DNA of 41,790 bases from Profundicola sp048268105. GTDB taxonomy: Bacteria; Bacteroidota; Bacteroidia; Flavobacteriales; Weeksellaceae. The stretch spans positions 1 through 41,790 of the forward strand of contig JBLWWH010000022.1 of assembly GCA_048268105.1 (NCBI GenBank), read 5' to 3'. The notes under the pieces were generated by a model. It was given only the letters and a program-made list of their open reading frames with translations. It had not been told where the DNA came from and searched no databases. This document shows, piece by piece, positions 1 through 8,464 of the stretch (the stretch's first letter is position 1; each line of letters opens with the position of its first letter). Position numbers and translations under genes: made by a program.

Positions 1-16
1 AATTTAGCACTTGGCT

Positions 17-44
17 AATCATTGGGGGCTAGCCCCCAATGATT
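17..44. terminator. 28-bp perfect palindrome, likely bidirectional terminator
   Basis: Twelve-base arms (AATCATTGGGGG and its complement) flank a central CTAG, so the whole 28 bp is self-complementary; a short T-rich stretch follows. It most likely ends a gene lying left of the window. It does not look like a terminal repeat of the IS at 713. Confidence 0.55.
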
Positions 45-105
45 TAATTTGAGTTGCACTTATTTGTTGAACTTAGACTTTTAGCAATTAATAATTCTTT
101 TAATT

Positions 106-699
106 GTGAGACTATTCATTTTTTTACTATTTATTTTCTTTCAAATTGTACATGCTCAAGAGTTTCAAAACAATGATTCTAATAAGAACAAAGGATATTT
201 TAATATCAGTAAAGTTGGATTTATAAATATTACCAATTCAAAACAAGAAACTTTTGTTAGAGGTGAGGGTGGTTTTTATTCTGATTTGGACACTACTAAT
301 TCTTATGCTTGGAGTCTGCAAACTATAAACGGTTATTTTATATCCCCTCATTTCTCAGTCGGAATAGGATTAGGGCTAGATGGTTATCATAATCCAAATA
401 TCAATACACTTCCGTTATTTATAGATGCAAGAGGATATTTGTCGGAAAATAAAAATTCAGCTTATTCATTTATTGATGTTGGCCCTACAATTAGATTGGG
501 GGATGGTTCATCATTTAGAAAAGGAATGATGTTAAATTTTGGACTTGGCTATAAGTTCAGTATAGGTCATAAGTTATTTTTAGTATCAGATGTTTTTTAT
601 TCTCATAAAACAGTAAGTCTTACTGATGAATGGATTAAAACTTCTGATAATGTTATTAAATCAAATGGTGTGGGTTTAAGCATTGGAATCATTTTATAA
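106..699 (+). CDS. Small secreted outer-membrane beta-barrel-like protein
   Basis: 197 aa. The N-terminus MRLFIFLLFIFFQIVHAQ is a signal peptide with a clear A-Q cleavage site. The mature part alternates short amphipathic strands and glycine-rich turns (for example GYFISPHFSVGIGLGLDG and NFGLGYKFSIGHKLFLVSD), as in eight-stranded porin-like barrels of Bacteroidota. The start is GTG; the frame is closed upstream by TAG at 82 and offers no ATG. The stop lies only 13 bp before the left end of the IS982 element, so the C-terminus GLSIGIIL may be native or may have been reshaped by a rearrangement there. No enzymatic motif is seen; function unknown. Confidence 0.7.
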   Translation: MRLFIFLLFIFFQIVHAQEFQNNDSNKNKGYFNISKVGFINITNSKQETFVRGEGGFYSDLDTTNSYAWSLQTINGYFISPHFSVGIGLGLDGYHNPNINTLPLFIDARGYLSENKNSAYSFIDVGPTIRLGDGSSFRKGMMLNFGLGYKFSIGHKLFLVSDVFYSHKTVSLTDEWIKTSDNVIKSNGVGLSIGIIL

Positions 700-733
700 A
701 AAATATAATTATACTCGTAGTGCATTATAAAAT

Positions 734-802
734 AGGTTGCTCAAGTGACTAAAAATTAGCATATTGTATTGACTATCAATCAAATACAATTATGAGCAAC
801 CT
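734..802 (+). promoter_or_regulatory. Inverted repeat that would sequester the transposase start codon
   Basis: AGGTTGCTCA (734-743) is exactly complementary to TGAGCAACCT (793-802); the second arm includes the TG of the ATG at 792-794. A transcript entering from outside the IS would carry both arms and could fold over the start. A transcript starting between the arms would carry only the second. Protection against read-through expression of this type is known in other IS families; here it is inferred. Confidence 0.5.
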
Positions 803-1673
803 TGAGGCAAGTTACAACTTAATTTTAAATAATTTAAGAGACATTTCAGAAACTGAAGATTTTTATTTTAAACCTATAAAACCAAAACTATCTGATATAG
901 AGTTGATTGGTTTGATTATTTTGGCTGAATTTAAGTCCATTGATTCTGAACATCAACTTTTTAGAGAAATAAAAGGTTTTGAAATTGAACCAAAAATTGA
1001 AAGAAGTGTTTATAACAGAAGGAAGCGAAAACTATTCCCTTTTATCGAAGAAATAAGAATGAAAATGGTGGATAAATTGAATGAATCTGAAAATTACTTT
1101 GTAGTAGACAGCATGCCTTTGGAAGTATGTAAAATATCTCGTTCTTCCAGAAGCAGGATTTGCAAGGATGTAGATTATGCTTATCCCAACAAAGGATTTT
1201 GTGCTTCGCAGAACCTGCATTTTTATGGATATAAACTACATGCTGTCTGTTCCATTTCTGGGGTTTTTCAGAGTTTTGATATTTCTCCCGCATCCGTTCA
1301 CGACATCCACTACTTGCAAGATATAAAACTCCAAATGTCTGACTGTGTGTTGCTTGGGGACAAAGGCTATTTGTCTCAAACCATCCAGTTAGACTTATTC
1401 AATGAGGTAAATATAGAATTAGAAACTCCTAAAAGGAAAAATCAAAAAGACTACAAGCCACAGTTTTATCAATTCAAAAAATATCGGAAAAGAATCGAAA
1501 CGTTATTTTCCCAACTTTGTGACCAATTTATGATTAGAAGGAACTATGCCAAAACTTTTCAAGGTTTTAAAACCAGAATTTTGGCTAAAATTGCTACACT
1601 TACAACTATTCAATATCTGAATAAATTTCTTTTCGGCAGAAATATAAACAACCTAAAAATAAATCTCGCGTGA
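792..1673 (+). CDS. IS982-family DDE transposase
   Basis: 293 aa. It cuts and joins DNA at the IS ends. The DDE triad is visible: D106 in VVDSMPLEVC, D190 in LLGDKGYLS, and E236 in KRIETLFSQL. The stretch DSMPLEVCKISR is a family hallmark, as is the C-terminal KRIET region. The length matches complete IS982 transposases and there are no frameshifts, so the element could be active. The start ATG lies inside an inverted repeat (see 734-802). Confidence 0.95.
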   Translation: MSNLEASYNLILNNLRDISETEDFYFKPIKPKLSDIELIGLIILAEFKSIDSEHQLFREIKGFEIEPKIERSVYNRRKRKLFPFIEEIRMKMVDKLNESENYFVVDSMPLEVCKISRSSRSRICKDVDYAYPNKGFCASQNLHFYGYKLHAVCSISGVFQSFDISPASVHDIHYLQDIKLQMSDCVLLGDKGYLSQTIQLDLFNEVNIELETPKRKNQKDYKPQFYQFKKYRKRIETLFSQLCDQFMIRRNYAKTFQGFKTRILAKIATLTTIQYLNKFLFGRNINNLKINLA

Positions 1674-1688
1674 TAATGCACTACGGGT

Positions 1689-2204
1689 TATTTTATTAAA
1701 AAATTAGATACAAACGTAAAACTAAAAGCTGGCTACGTCCTTTCAGAATTTAAAAATATAGTGAATGATTCAGGTATTAGAACCGTGAATACCACCAACT
1801 ATAATTATGGTTTTGAGATTAAATCTGTATTCCGTGGAGTTTTTAACTTTGATTTGGGAAGCAATTGGATTAACAATAAAATTGAAGCCACATCAACGAA
1901 CAAGTTTTCCGATAATGTTACTTTTCTTGATCTCAACTTTGCTTTTAGTGAGAAATTAAATTTTGATATAAGCTCAGAGCGTTATTACTTTGGAAACTTA
2001 GAAGGCAAAAATGCATATTACTTTCTTGATTTTGACATCCGATATAGATTAAAGAAAAATAAATTGACGTTGATGCTTTCTGGGAAAAATCTTTTTAATA
2101 CAGATACCTTTAAAAGTATATCTATTAGCGACATTAGTACTTCAACTAGTGAAGTTAGGTTGTTGCCTAGATATGTGCTTTTAAAATTAGAATATCGTTT
2201 TTAG
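1689..2204 (+). pseudogene. C-terminal stump of a TonB-dependent receptor-like protein
   Basis: An open frame runs from the right edge of the IS without a start codon of its own (the first internal candidate is GTG at 1761) and ends naturally at 2204. The roughly 171 residues form beta strands and finish with GKNLFNTDTFKSISI ... LPRYVLLKLEYRF, the usual ending of Bacteroidota TonB-dependent receptors and related carboxypeptidase-regulatory barrel proteins. Complete members have about 700-1000 residues, so most of the gene is missing. The left flank of the IS does not hold the missing part, which implies deletion next to the IS. The product cannot work as a transporter. Confidence 0.75.
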
Positions 2205-2410
2205 TAGAAAAATTTGCTGGCAAATACTTAAATCTACAATTTTTTTTGCAACCTACTCTTCTCTTCTCAGCTCATAGCCCAAAGTTCACATTTCGTGAAT
2301 TCATATATTTGGTTGACAAGATGTTCAGATTAGCAGTAGAAATTTTCAAGTTATAATTTCCATTTTTCACTTTAATTCTTCATTTGAATTTAAAAGCCAA
2401 AATTCTTAAA

Positions 2411-3946
2411 TCAAATCCATTTATCTTTATCCAAGCTACGATATTGTATAGCTTCTGCCAGATGATGCGACTGTAGATTTTCTGCCTTATCTAGATCTGC
2501 AATGGTTCTTGCAACCCGCAGAATTCTATCATAAGCTCTGGCTGAAAGATGAAGTTTGTCCATCGCTTTTTTAATTAAATCTTGTGAAGTTTCATCCAAC
2601 TGACAAAACGTATCCAATTCCTTTGGACCCATTTGAGCATTGTAATGTACATACTCTAGGTCAGCGTATCGCTCTGTTTGAATATGTCTCGCTGCTTCAA
2701 CGCGACTTCGTATAACTTCACTTTTTTCACCATTTCTCTCAGAAGATAATTCTTCAAATGGAACTGGTGTAACCTCTATATGCAAATCAATTCTATCGAG
2801 TAATGGACCAGATATTTTGTTTAAGTATCGCTGCATCTCCATGGCTGTTGAGGTATTCTGTGGATCATCTGGAAAATATCCGCTCGGACTAGGGTTCATA
2901 GAGGCTACCAACATAAAACTCGCGGGATAAGTCACTGTAAACTTAGCTCTAGAAATCGTAACTTCTCTGTCTTCTAGCGGCTGTCTCATTACCTCTAAAA
3001 CACTTCTCTGAAATTCCGGCAGTTCATCTAAAAACAAGACACCATTATGTGCTAAAGAAATTTCTCCAGGTTGTGGATAACTTCCGCCACCAACCAAGGC
3101 AACATCTGAAATCGTGTGATGAGGCGATGCAAATGGCCGCGAAGTCATTAAAGATGAATTTTTATTTAATTTTCCAGCTACCGAATGAATCTTTGTAGTT
3201 TCTAATGCTTCTTGTAGACTCAAAGGCGGTAAAATAGAAGGAATTCTTTTCGCTAGCATCGTTTTGCCGCTTCCGGGAGGTCCAATCAATAAAATATTAT
3301 GACCTCCTGCCGCAGCTATTTCCATGGCACGTTTTACATTTTCTTGACCTTTAACATCCGCAAAATCAAAAGGAAAATTAGCCAAATTGTCGTAGAATTC
3401 TTTTCGCGTATCTACAATGGTTTCCTCCAACGCTATAGATTTATCAAAGAAATCAACTACTTCCTTAATGTTATCAACACCATAAACCTGGAGATTATCA
3501 ACCACAGCAGCTTCCTTAGCATTTGCTTTAGGTAGAATAAAACCTTTAAAACCTTCTGTTCTGGCTTGAATAGCTATTGGTAAAACACCTTTTATTGGAT
3601 TTAAGGTTCCATCAAGTGAGAGTTCACCCATTATAATATATTCAGAAATATCATCGGCTTGTATTTGCTCCGAAGCTGCTAAAATTCCCATGGCAATGGT
3701 TAAATCATATGCCGAACCTTCTTTGCGCATATCTGCCGGCGCCATATTGATGGTGATTTTTTTCTTGGGAACTTTATAATCAATATTAGCTAAGGCAGCA
3801 TTAATCCTATGCGCACTTTCTCTTACCGCGTTGTCGGGTAGGCCCACCAAAAAATAACCAACACCTTTACTTCCGATATTTACTTCAACCGTTATGGTGG
3901 TGGCGCTGATTCCAAAAAGAGTACTTCCGTAAGTTTTTACCAACAT
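2411..3946 (-). CDS. comM: YifB/ComM-family Mg-chelatase-like AAA+ ATPase
   Basis: 511 aa, full length. The N-terminal ChlI/Lon-protease-like domain (about 1-170) is followed by an AAA+ core with Walker A GPPGSGKTM (222-230), Walker B VLFLDELPEF (303-312) and a C-terminal Mg_chelatase_C segment with LSARAYDRILRVARTIADL. In naturally transformable bacteria ComM is a hexameric helicase that extends branch migration during integration of incoming DNA; many non-competent species also keep it. It stands alone on the minus strand. The ATG is preceded by an AGGAGA-like stretch, unusual for this genome. Function by family only. Confidence 0.9.
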   Translation of the reverse strand: MLVKTYGSTLFGISATTITVEVNIGSKGVGYFLVGLPDNAVRESAHRINAALANIDYKVPKKKITINMAPADMRKEGSAYDLTIAMGILAASEQIQADDISEYIIMGELSLDGTLNPIKGVLPIAIQARTEGFKGFILPKANAKEAAVVDNLQVYGVDNIKEVVDFFDKSIALEETIVDTRKEFYDNLANFPFDFADVKGQENVKRAMEIAAAGGHNILLIGPPGSGKTMLAKRIPSILPPLSLQEALETTKIHSVAGKLNKNSSLMTSRPFASPHHTISDVALVGGGSYPQPGEISLAHNGVLFLDELPEFQRSVLEVMRQPLEDREVTISRAKFTVTYPASFMLVASMNPSPSGYFPDDPQNTSTAMEMQRYLNKISGPLLDRIDLHIEVTPVPFEELSSERNGEKSEVIRSRVEAARHIQTERYADLEYVHYNAQMGPKELDTFCQLDETSQDLIKKAMDKLHLSARAYDRILRVARTIADLDKAENLQSHHLAEAIQYRSLDKDKWI

Positions 3947-4177
3947 ATTAGCTAATTTCTCCTATAAAAATAGAAATTTTATCGTTAACAGAGTAGTAAA
4001 TACATAAATATAAGCTTCAATTACATTCATAAAGGCTTTTTTAGTGTTCTTAAATTAAGAATAATGAAAACTGCTTGTGGTTTATTCTACATTTAACTAA
4101 ATTGCAATTCCTAAACATAAACTTTGTGTGCATAATAAGTTAAAAAAATGTACCTTAGTTTAGATTTACAGAAGGTT

Positions 4178-4660
4178 ATGACAAAGAAGAAAGTGAGTTT
4201 TGAATATGAGGAGTTATCTTCCATAGAAACCTGTGACCAAAACATTCAATCATTATACAAAGAAGCTATCAAGGCAAAAGAAAGAGCATATGCTCCTTAT
4301 TCTAAATTTAAGGTAGGAGCGGCTTTATTATTAGAAAATGGAGAGGTTTTTACGGGAAACAATCAAGAAAATGCAGCTTATCCATCTGGTTTATGTGCCG
4401 AGCGTGTCGCAATTTTTGCTGCTAAGTCTATCTATCCCGATCAAGCTATTAAATCATTGGTGATTGTGACCAGTGCCGAAAACGTTCAAGCACCAATTTC
4501 ACCTTGTGGCAGTTGTAGACAAGTTTTGGTGGAATATGAATGTGCACAGAAAGAAGCATTTGATATTTATTTACAAACAAAAGATGAAGGATTAATAAAA
4601 GTTGCCTCGGCAAATCATCTTTTACCCTTTAGTTTTAACTCAGATATGCTAAACGGATAG
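4178..4660 (+). CDS. cdd: Cytidine deaminase
   Basis: 160 aa from the ATG at 4178; an upstream in-frame ATG at 4148 would add ten residues (MYLSLDLQKV) that do not look like the family, and an AGAAGG stretch sits just before 4178. It deaminates cytidine and deoxycytidine to uridine and deoxyuridine in pyrimidine salvage. The zinc site is visible: CAE in GLCAERVAIFAA (C73, E75) and PCGSC (C110, C113). AYAPYSKFKVGAALL and NQENAAYPSGLC are characteristic. It lies directly upstream of the pyruvate dehydrogenase genes; the TAG stop is partly inside a short hairpin (4651-4678). Confidence 0.93.
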   Translation: MTKKKVSFEYEELSSIETCDQNIQSLYKEAIKAKERAYAPYSKFKVGAALLLENGEVFTGNNQENAAYPSGLCAERVAIFAAKSIYPDQAIKSLVIVTSAENVQAPISPCGSCRQVLVEYECAQKEAFDIYLQTKDEGLIKVASANHLLPFSFNSDMLNG

Positions 4661-4668
4661 GCAAAGAT

Positions 4669-4699
4669 TTGTCCGTTTAACACTTATCTCGTAATTTTG
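4669..4699 (+). promoter_or_regulatory. Predicted Bacteroidota promoter for pdhA-pdhC
   Basis: TTG at 4669-4671 and TAATTTTG at 4692-4699 are separated by 20 nt, fitting the TTG / TAnnTTTG pattern of the housekeeping sigma factor of this phylum. The predicted leader before pdhA is about 35 nt. Confidence 0.55.
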
Positions 4700-4740
4700 C
4701 TAATCTATATAATTCCGCAAGGAAATCTTGAGTTCACAAT

Positions 4741-5736
4741 ATGAAAGAAATTACCAAAGAAACCTATTTAAAGTGGTTTGAAGAGATGTCTTTTTGGAGA
4801 CGTTTTGAAGATACGTGTAGATCAATGTATTTAAAACAAAAAATACGTGGATTCTTACATCTATATAACGGTCAAGAAGCTTTACCTGCAGGTTTAGCTC
4901 ATGCCATGGATATGACCCAAGATAATATGATTACAGCTTATCGTTGTCACGTATTGCCTATGGCGATGGGAGTAGATCCTAAGCGTATCATGGCTGAATT
5001 CTTCGGAAAAGTTGACGGTACATCACATGGAATGGGAGGATCTATGCACGTTTTCAGTAAAGAGCACCGTTTCTATGGTGGTCACGGAATCGTGGGTGGG
5101 CAAATTCCATTGGGAGCAGGAATTGCTTTCGCTGATAAATACCATGATAGAAAAGCTGTTACCATTTGTTTAATGGGAGACGGAGCGGTGCGTCAAGGTG
5201 CTTTACACGAAACATTCAACATGGCTATGAACTGGAAACTTCCAGTAGTTTTCATTTGTGAAAACAATAACTATGCGATGGGAACTTCAGTACAGCGTAC
5301 GGCTAACCATGAAGATATTTATAAATTAGGTTTAGGATATGAAATGCCTTCTGCACCAGTAGATGGAATGAATCCTGTAAAAGTAGCTGAAGCGGCTTAT
5401 GAGGCTATCGAAAGAGCTAGGCGCGGAGACGGACCTACTTTCTTAGATATCAAGACCTATCGTTTTAGAGGTCACTCTATGTCAGATGCAGAGCCTTACA
5501 GAACTAAGGATGAGGTGAATCACTTCAAAGAAGATGATCCTATCGGAATGGTAGAGAGAAAAATCCTAGATAATGGTTGGGCTACCGAAGAGCAATTAGA
5601 CGAGGCAATGGCAAATGTGATTGAGAAAGTTAAAGAATGTGTTGATTTCGCAGAAAACTCTCCTTATCCAGAAGCTGAGCAAATGTATTCAACAGTATAC
5701 GAACAAGAAGATTATCCTTTTTTAGATAAAATTTAA
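4741..5736 (+). CDS. pdhA: Pyruvate dehydrogenase E1 component, alpha subunit
   Basis: 331 aa, normal length. With the beta subunit it decarboxylates pyruvate using thiamine diphosphate and passes the acetyl group to the lipoyl arms of E2. The ThDP/Mg site is visible as GDGAVRQGALHETFNMA (from G146) through ENNNYAMGTS (N175-N176), and the alpha-loop as FRGHSMSDAEPYRT. SHGMGGSMHVF is also typical. Only 13 bp separate it from the E2 gene, so they are one operon; no E1-beta gene is present in the window and it must lie elsewhere. A promoter is predicted just upstream. Confidence 0.95.
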   Translation: MKEITKETYLKWFEEMSFWRRFEDTCRSMYLKQKIRGFLHLYNGQEALPAGLAHAMDMTQDNMITAYRCHVLPMAMGVDPKRIMAEFFGKVDGTSHGMGGSMHVFSKEHRFYGGHGIVGGQIPLGAGIAFADKYHDRKAVTICLMGDGAVRQGALHETFNMAMNWKLPVVFICENNNYAMGTSVQRTANHEDIYKLGLGYEMPSAPVDGMNPVKVAEAAYEAIERARRGDGPTFLDIKTYRFRGHSMSDAEPYRTKDEVNHFKEDDPIGMVERKILDNGWATEEQLDEAMANVIEKVKECVDFAENSPYPEAEQMYSTVYEQEDYPFLDKI

Positions 5737-5749
5737 AATAAGAAACAAA

Positions 5750-7405
5750 ATGGCTGAAGTGATAAAAATGCCTCGATTGAGTGATACAATGGAGGATGGA
5801 AAGATAGAAGTATGGCACAAGAAAGTAGGCGATAAAGTTGCTTATGGAGATATTTTGGCCGAAATCGAAACCGATAAGGCAGTTCAGGAATTCGAATCTG
5901 ATGTCGATGGAGTTTTATTATATATTGGTGTAGAAGAAGGACAAGCCGTGCCCGTAGAAAGCCTTATGGCGATTATTGGTGAAGAAGGCGAAGATATCTC
6001 TGCTCTAATCGATGGCAACGATGAGTCTAATAAAGAGGATTCAGTAGAAGAGCCTAAAGAAGAAGTGGCATCTAATTTCGAAGAAGAAAAAGTTGAAGAT
6101 GCATCAGCAAATGAAGCTTCTTCAAGCGAAATTCCAGATGATGTACATGTGGTTACTATGCCAAGGCTAAGTGATACCATGGAAACGGGTAAAGTTGTTT
6201 CATGGTTCAAAAAAGTTGGAGACAAAGTAAGTTTTGGTGATATTTTAGCCGAAATTGAAACGGATAAAGCGGTTCAAGAATTTGAAATCGATGTCGATGG
6301 TACTTTATTGAAAATTGGAATCGAAGAAGGTGATGAAGCTCCTGTAGATAGTTTATTAGCCATTATTGGACCTGAGGGAACAGATGTTTCGAATGTTTCT
6401 GTAGGTGGTAAAAAACCTGCTGAGAAAAAAGAATCAAAAAAGGATGATGCTAAGAAAGAAGAGGTAAAAGAATCTAAAGAAGAATCTTCAGCTAAAACAG
6501 AAGAGATTCCTAAAGAAAAATCTAATGATTCGGGTAGATTATTCATTTCTCCATTAGCTAAAAAATTGGCGGAGGACAAAGGGTATGATATTAATCAAAT
6601 CAAAGGTTCAGGAGATAATGGTCGTATTATTAAGCGTGATGTAGAGAATTTCCAACCTCAAACTGCAGCTAAACCAGTTAAGAGCGAATCGGCTGCGCCG
6701 GTAGCTGCTATGGCAATTCCTGCTGGAGAAGATAAGCGTGTAGAAAATTCTAATATGCGTAAAACAATCGCTAAACGTTTATCTCAAAGTAAATATACAG
6801 CTCCACATTACTATCTAAATATCGAAGTTGATATGGAGAATGTATTGGTAGCAAGAAAGCAAATTAATGCTTTACCAGATACTAAAATATCTTTCAATGA
6901 TATTGTAGTTAAAGCGGTAGCAATGGCTTTAAGAAAGCATCCACAGGTGAATTCTACCTGGAGCGATGATGCGATGATACTACATGGAGATATCAATATT
7001 GGTGTTGCAGTAGCAGTCCCAGATGGTCTAATGGTTCCTGTAGTTAAGAATACAGATTTTAAATCATTGTCACAAATTAACGCTGAGGTTAAGGACTTAG
7101 CAACACGCGCAAGAGATAAGAAAATTAAGGCAGACGAAATGGAAGGAAGTACTTTCACTGTGTCTAACTTAGGAGCTTATGGTATTGAGTCGTTTACATC
7201 GATTATCAACCAACCAAACTCTTGTATTTTATCTGTAGGTGCTATTGTAGAGAAACCAGTGGTTAAAAATGGTCAGATAGTAGTCGGAAACACAATGATG
7301 CTTTCACTAGCTTGTGACCACAGAACAGTAGATGGAGCAACAGGAAGTTTATTCTTACAAACGCTTCAACAGTATTTAGAAACTCCTATGGCGATGTTTC
7401 TTTAA
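5750..7405 (+). CDS. pdhC: Pyruvate dehydrogenase E2, dihydrolipoamide acetyltransferase
   Basis: 551 aa. It transfers the acetyl group from lipoamide to CoA and forms the core of the complex. Domains in order: lipoyl domain 1 (1-80, lipoylated K43 in ETDKAVQEFE), acidic linker, lipoyl domain 2 (135-212, K173), Lys/Glu-rich linker (220-258), peripheral subunit-binding domain (265-301, ISPLAKKLAEDKG ... GSGDNGRIIKRDV), and the catalytic domain (from about 325) with active-site H524 in CDHRTVDGATG. The two lipoyl domains are near copies of each other. A terminator follows at 7445. Confidence 0.96.
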   Translation: MAEVIKMPRLSDTMEDGKIEVWHKKVGDKVAYGDILAEIETDKAVQEFESDVDGVLLYIGVEEGQAVPVESLMAIIGEEGEDISALIDGNDESNKEDSVEEPKEEVASNFEEEKVEDASANEASSSEIPDDVHVVTMPRLSDTMETGKVVSWFKKVGDKVSFGDILAEIETDKAVQEFEIDVDGTLLKIGIEEGDEAPVDSLLAIIGPEGTDVSNVSVGGKKPAEKKESKKDDAKKEEVKESKEESSAKTEEIPKEKSNDSGRLFISPLAKKLAEDKGYDINQIKGSGDNGRIIKRDVENFQPQTAAKPVKSESAAPVAAMAIPAGEDKRVENSNMRKTIAKRLSQSKYTAPHYYLNIEVDMENVLVARKQINALPDTKISFNDIVVKAVAMALRKHPQVNSTWSDDAMILHGDINIGVAVAVPDGLMVPVVKNTDFKSLSQINAEVKDLATRARDKKIKADEMEGSTFTVSNLGAYGIESFTSIINQPNSCILSVGAIVEKPVVKNGQIVVGNTMMLSLACDHRTVDGATGSLFLQTLQQYLETPMAMFL

Positions 7406-7444
7406 TTGAAATTTAGAAACAAATAATTTTAAATATATAAAGAT

Positions 7445-7475
7445 AAAGACACGTTTATCGTGTCTTTCCTTTTTA
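7445..7475 (+). terminator. Rho-independent terminator after pdhC
   Basis: A perfect 9-bp stem AAAGACACG / CGTGTCTTT (7445-7453 with 7459-7467) has a 5-nt loop and is followed by CCTTTTT. It rules out starting the next gene at the GTG at 7460, which lies inside the stem. Confidence 0.85.
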
Positions 7476-7486
7476 AAATAGTTTAT

Positions 7487-7819
7487 ATGATTCCATACTT
7501 TGATAATATGAGCGACGAAAAATTAATTCGTCAATTCAAGTGGGCATGTATAGCCGAAGGAATCACTTGTATTTTGTTGTACCTGATTGCTATGCCATTA
7601 AAATATCAATTTGATAATGTATTGTTAATGCCTCCAGTTGGTGCGCTTCACGGTATTGCATTTATTTGGTATATGGGCATGCTATATTATGTGCGTAAAC
7701 CTCTAAAATGGGACGATGAGGATTTAGTGATTGCAGGAATTGCAGGTTTTTTCCCTTTCCTAACCTTTTGGGTAGAGAAAAAATTAATAAACACAGACTC
7801 AACCAATTCTGCTGAATAA
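7487..7819 (+). CDS. DUF3817 family integral membrane protein
   Basis: 110 aa from ATG 7487; ATG 7508 (MSDEKLIRQFKW) is equally possible. A longer frame from GTG 7460 would begin inside the pdhC terminator and was discarded. Three hydrophobic segments are seen (about ITCILLYLIAMPL, ALHGIAFIWYMGMLYYV, LVIAGIAGFFPFLTFW). The motifs EGITCILLYLIAMPLKY, GALHGIAFIWY and FFPFLTFWVEKKL are those of DUF3817 (YdzA-like) proteins. The role of the family is unknown. It is separated from pdhC by the terminator, so it is probably transcribed on its own. Confidence 0.8.
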   Translation: MIPYFDNMSDEKLIRQFKWACIAEGITCILLYLIAMPLKYQFDNVLLMPPVGALHGIAFIWYMGMLYYVRKPLKWDDEDLVIAGIAGFFPFLTFWVEKKLINTDSTNSAE

Positions 7820-7894
7820 GGTGTAATTCCTATTGGTTTTTTTATAATTAAATTCTTAAAATTCAATTTATTAAGGGTGGATATAAACTTGCGC

Positions 7895-8464
7895 TTAAAG
7901 AGTTAAAATGTTTTCATTTAAATCATTCATAGCATTTATGAATGATATTTTCTCATATTTAGCTAAATCATTAATTCGAATAGGAGTCTCAATGAGTTTG
8001 TTTTCTGCCAACAATCTTTGTCGTGTAGTTCCATTTAATAGATAGGAGCTAGGAGTAAACCAATCCTTGCCGTCATAAAAAGCAAGATTGGAGTAGGAGG
8101 AATCTAATATGTTCGTTTTATTCATGAAGATTACTTCATCTGCCGATGATTTTTCTTTTATCTGCTTAATTTTATTTCGGTTCTCAAATTTGAAATCATA
8201 GTCAAAGGCTATTTCCATCAACTCAAAGCTTTGAATCTGTTTGGGAGAGTAGGGTTTAAATTCTATGGAATGTTGCTGGTCGTCGTAAACAATTCTGATT
8301 TTATAAAGTCCATCGGTAGGAATATCCTGTATTAAGTCGTTTAAAATTAATATAGGTGAATCGGGATAAAAAGTTTTAAAGGTTTCAATAACCCGTTTTT
8401 GATGCCATTCTAAATGAAAAACTTGAGCATCGTTTAGTTTAATGGATTCAATGAACTGGCACAT
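7895..8464 (-). CDS. pabC: Aminotransferase class IV, 4-amino-4-deoxychorismate lyase-like
   Basis: 189 aa from the ATG at 8464 (MCQFIESIKL), preferred over the in-frame ATG at 8494, which adds MNTPNLNKRF and lies deeper inside the upstream gene. PLP enzymes of this class cleave aminodeoxychorismate to pyruvate and 4-aminobenzoate for folate. Visible are the DYDFKFENRNKIKQI segment (region of the PLP lysine) and DEVIFMNKTNILDSSYSNLAF, matching the family's DxSxSNxxF motif. It is shorter than E. coli PabC (about 270 aa), as is common in this phylum. Its first 17 bases overlap the end of the pabB-like gene, so the two are coupled; this supports pabC over a branched-chain aminotransferase. Confidence 0.82.
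   Translation of the reverse strand: MCQFIESIKLNDAQVFHLEWHQKRVIETFKTFYPDSPILILNDLIQDIPTDGLYKIRIVYDDQQHSIEFKPYSPKQIQSFELMEIAFDYDFKFENRNKIKQIKEKSSADEVIFMNKTNILDSSYSNLAFYDGKDWFTPSSYLLNGTTRQRLLAENKLIETPIRINDLAKYEKISFINAMNDLNENILTL

Larger units (their letters stand above)
713..1688 (+). mobile_element. Complete IS982-family insertion sequence (976 bp)
   Basis: Terminal inverted repeats are visible: 713-728 (ACTCGTAGTGCATTAT) and the complement of 1673-1688 (ACCCGTAGTGCATTAT), 15 of 16 identical. They enclose one transposase gene. Length and end sequence fit the IS982 family. The only possible target duplication is TAT (710-712 and 1689-1691), which is short for the family and could be chance. 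The left neighbour is a small barrel gene and the right neighbour a receptor stump, so the flanks are not two halves of one gene. Confidence 0.9.

Noticed and set aside
1032..1293. Minus-strand ORFs inside the transposase gene
   Set aside because: Antisense shadows of a well-supported transposase with no start signals or domain character.
4102..4126. Promoter of cdd (TTG 4102, TAAACTTTG 4118)
   Set aside because: The spacer is only 13 nt and the -7 element has one extra base, so the match to the Bacteroidota consensus is poor.
7460..7486. N-terminal extension of the DUF3817 protein from GTG 7460
   Set aside because: The start codon lies in the stem of the pdhC terminator.
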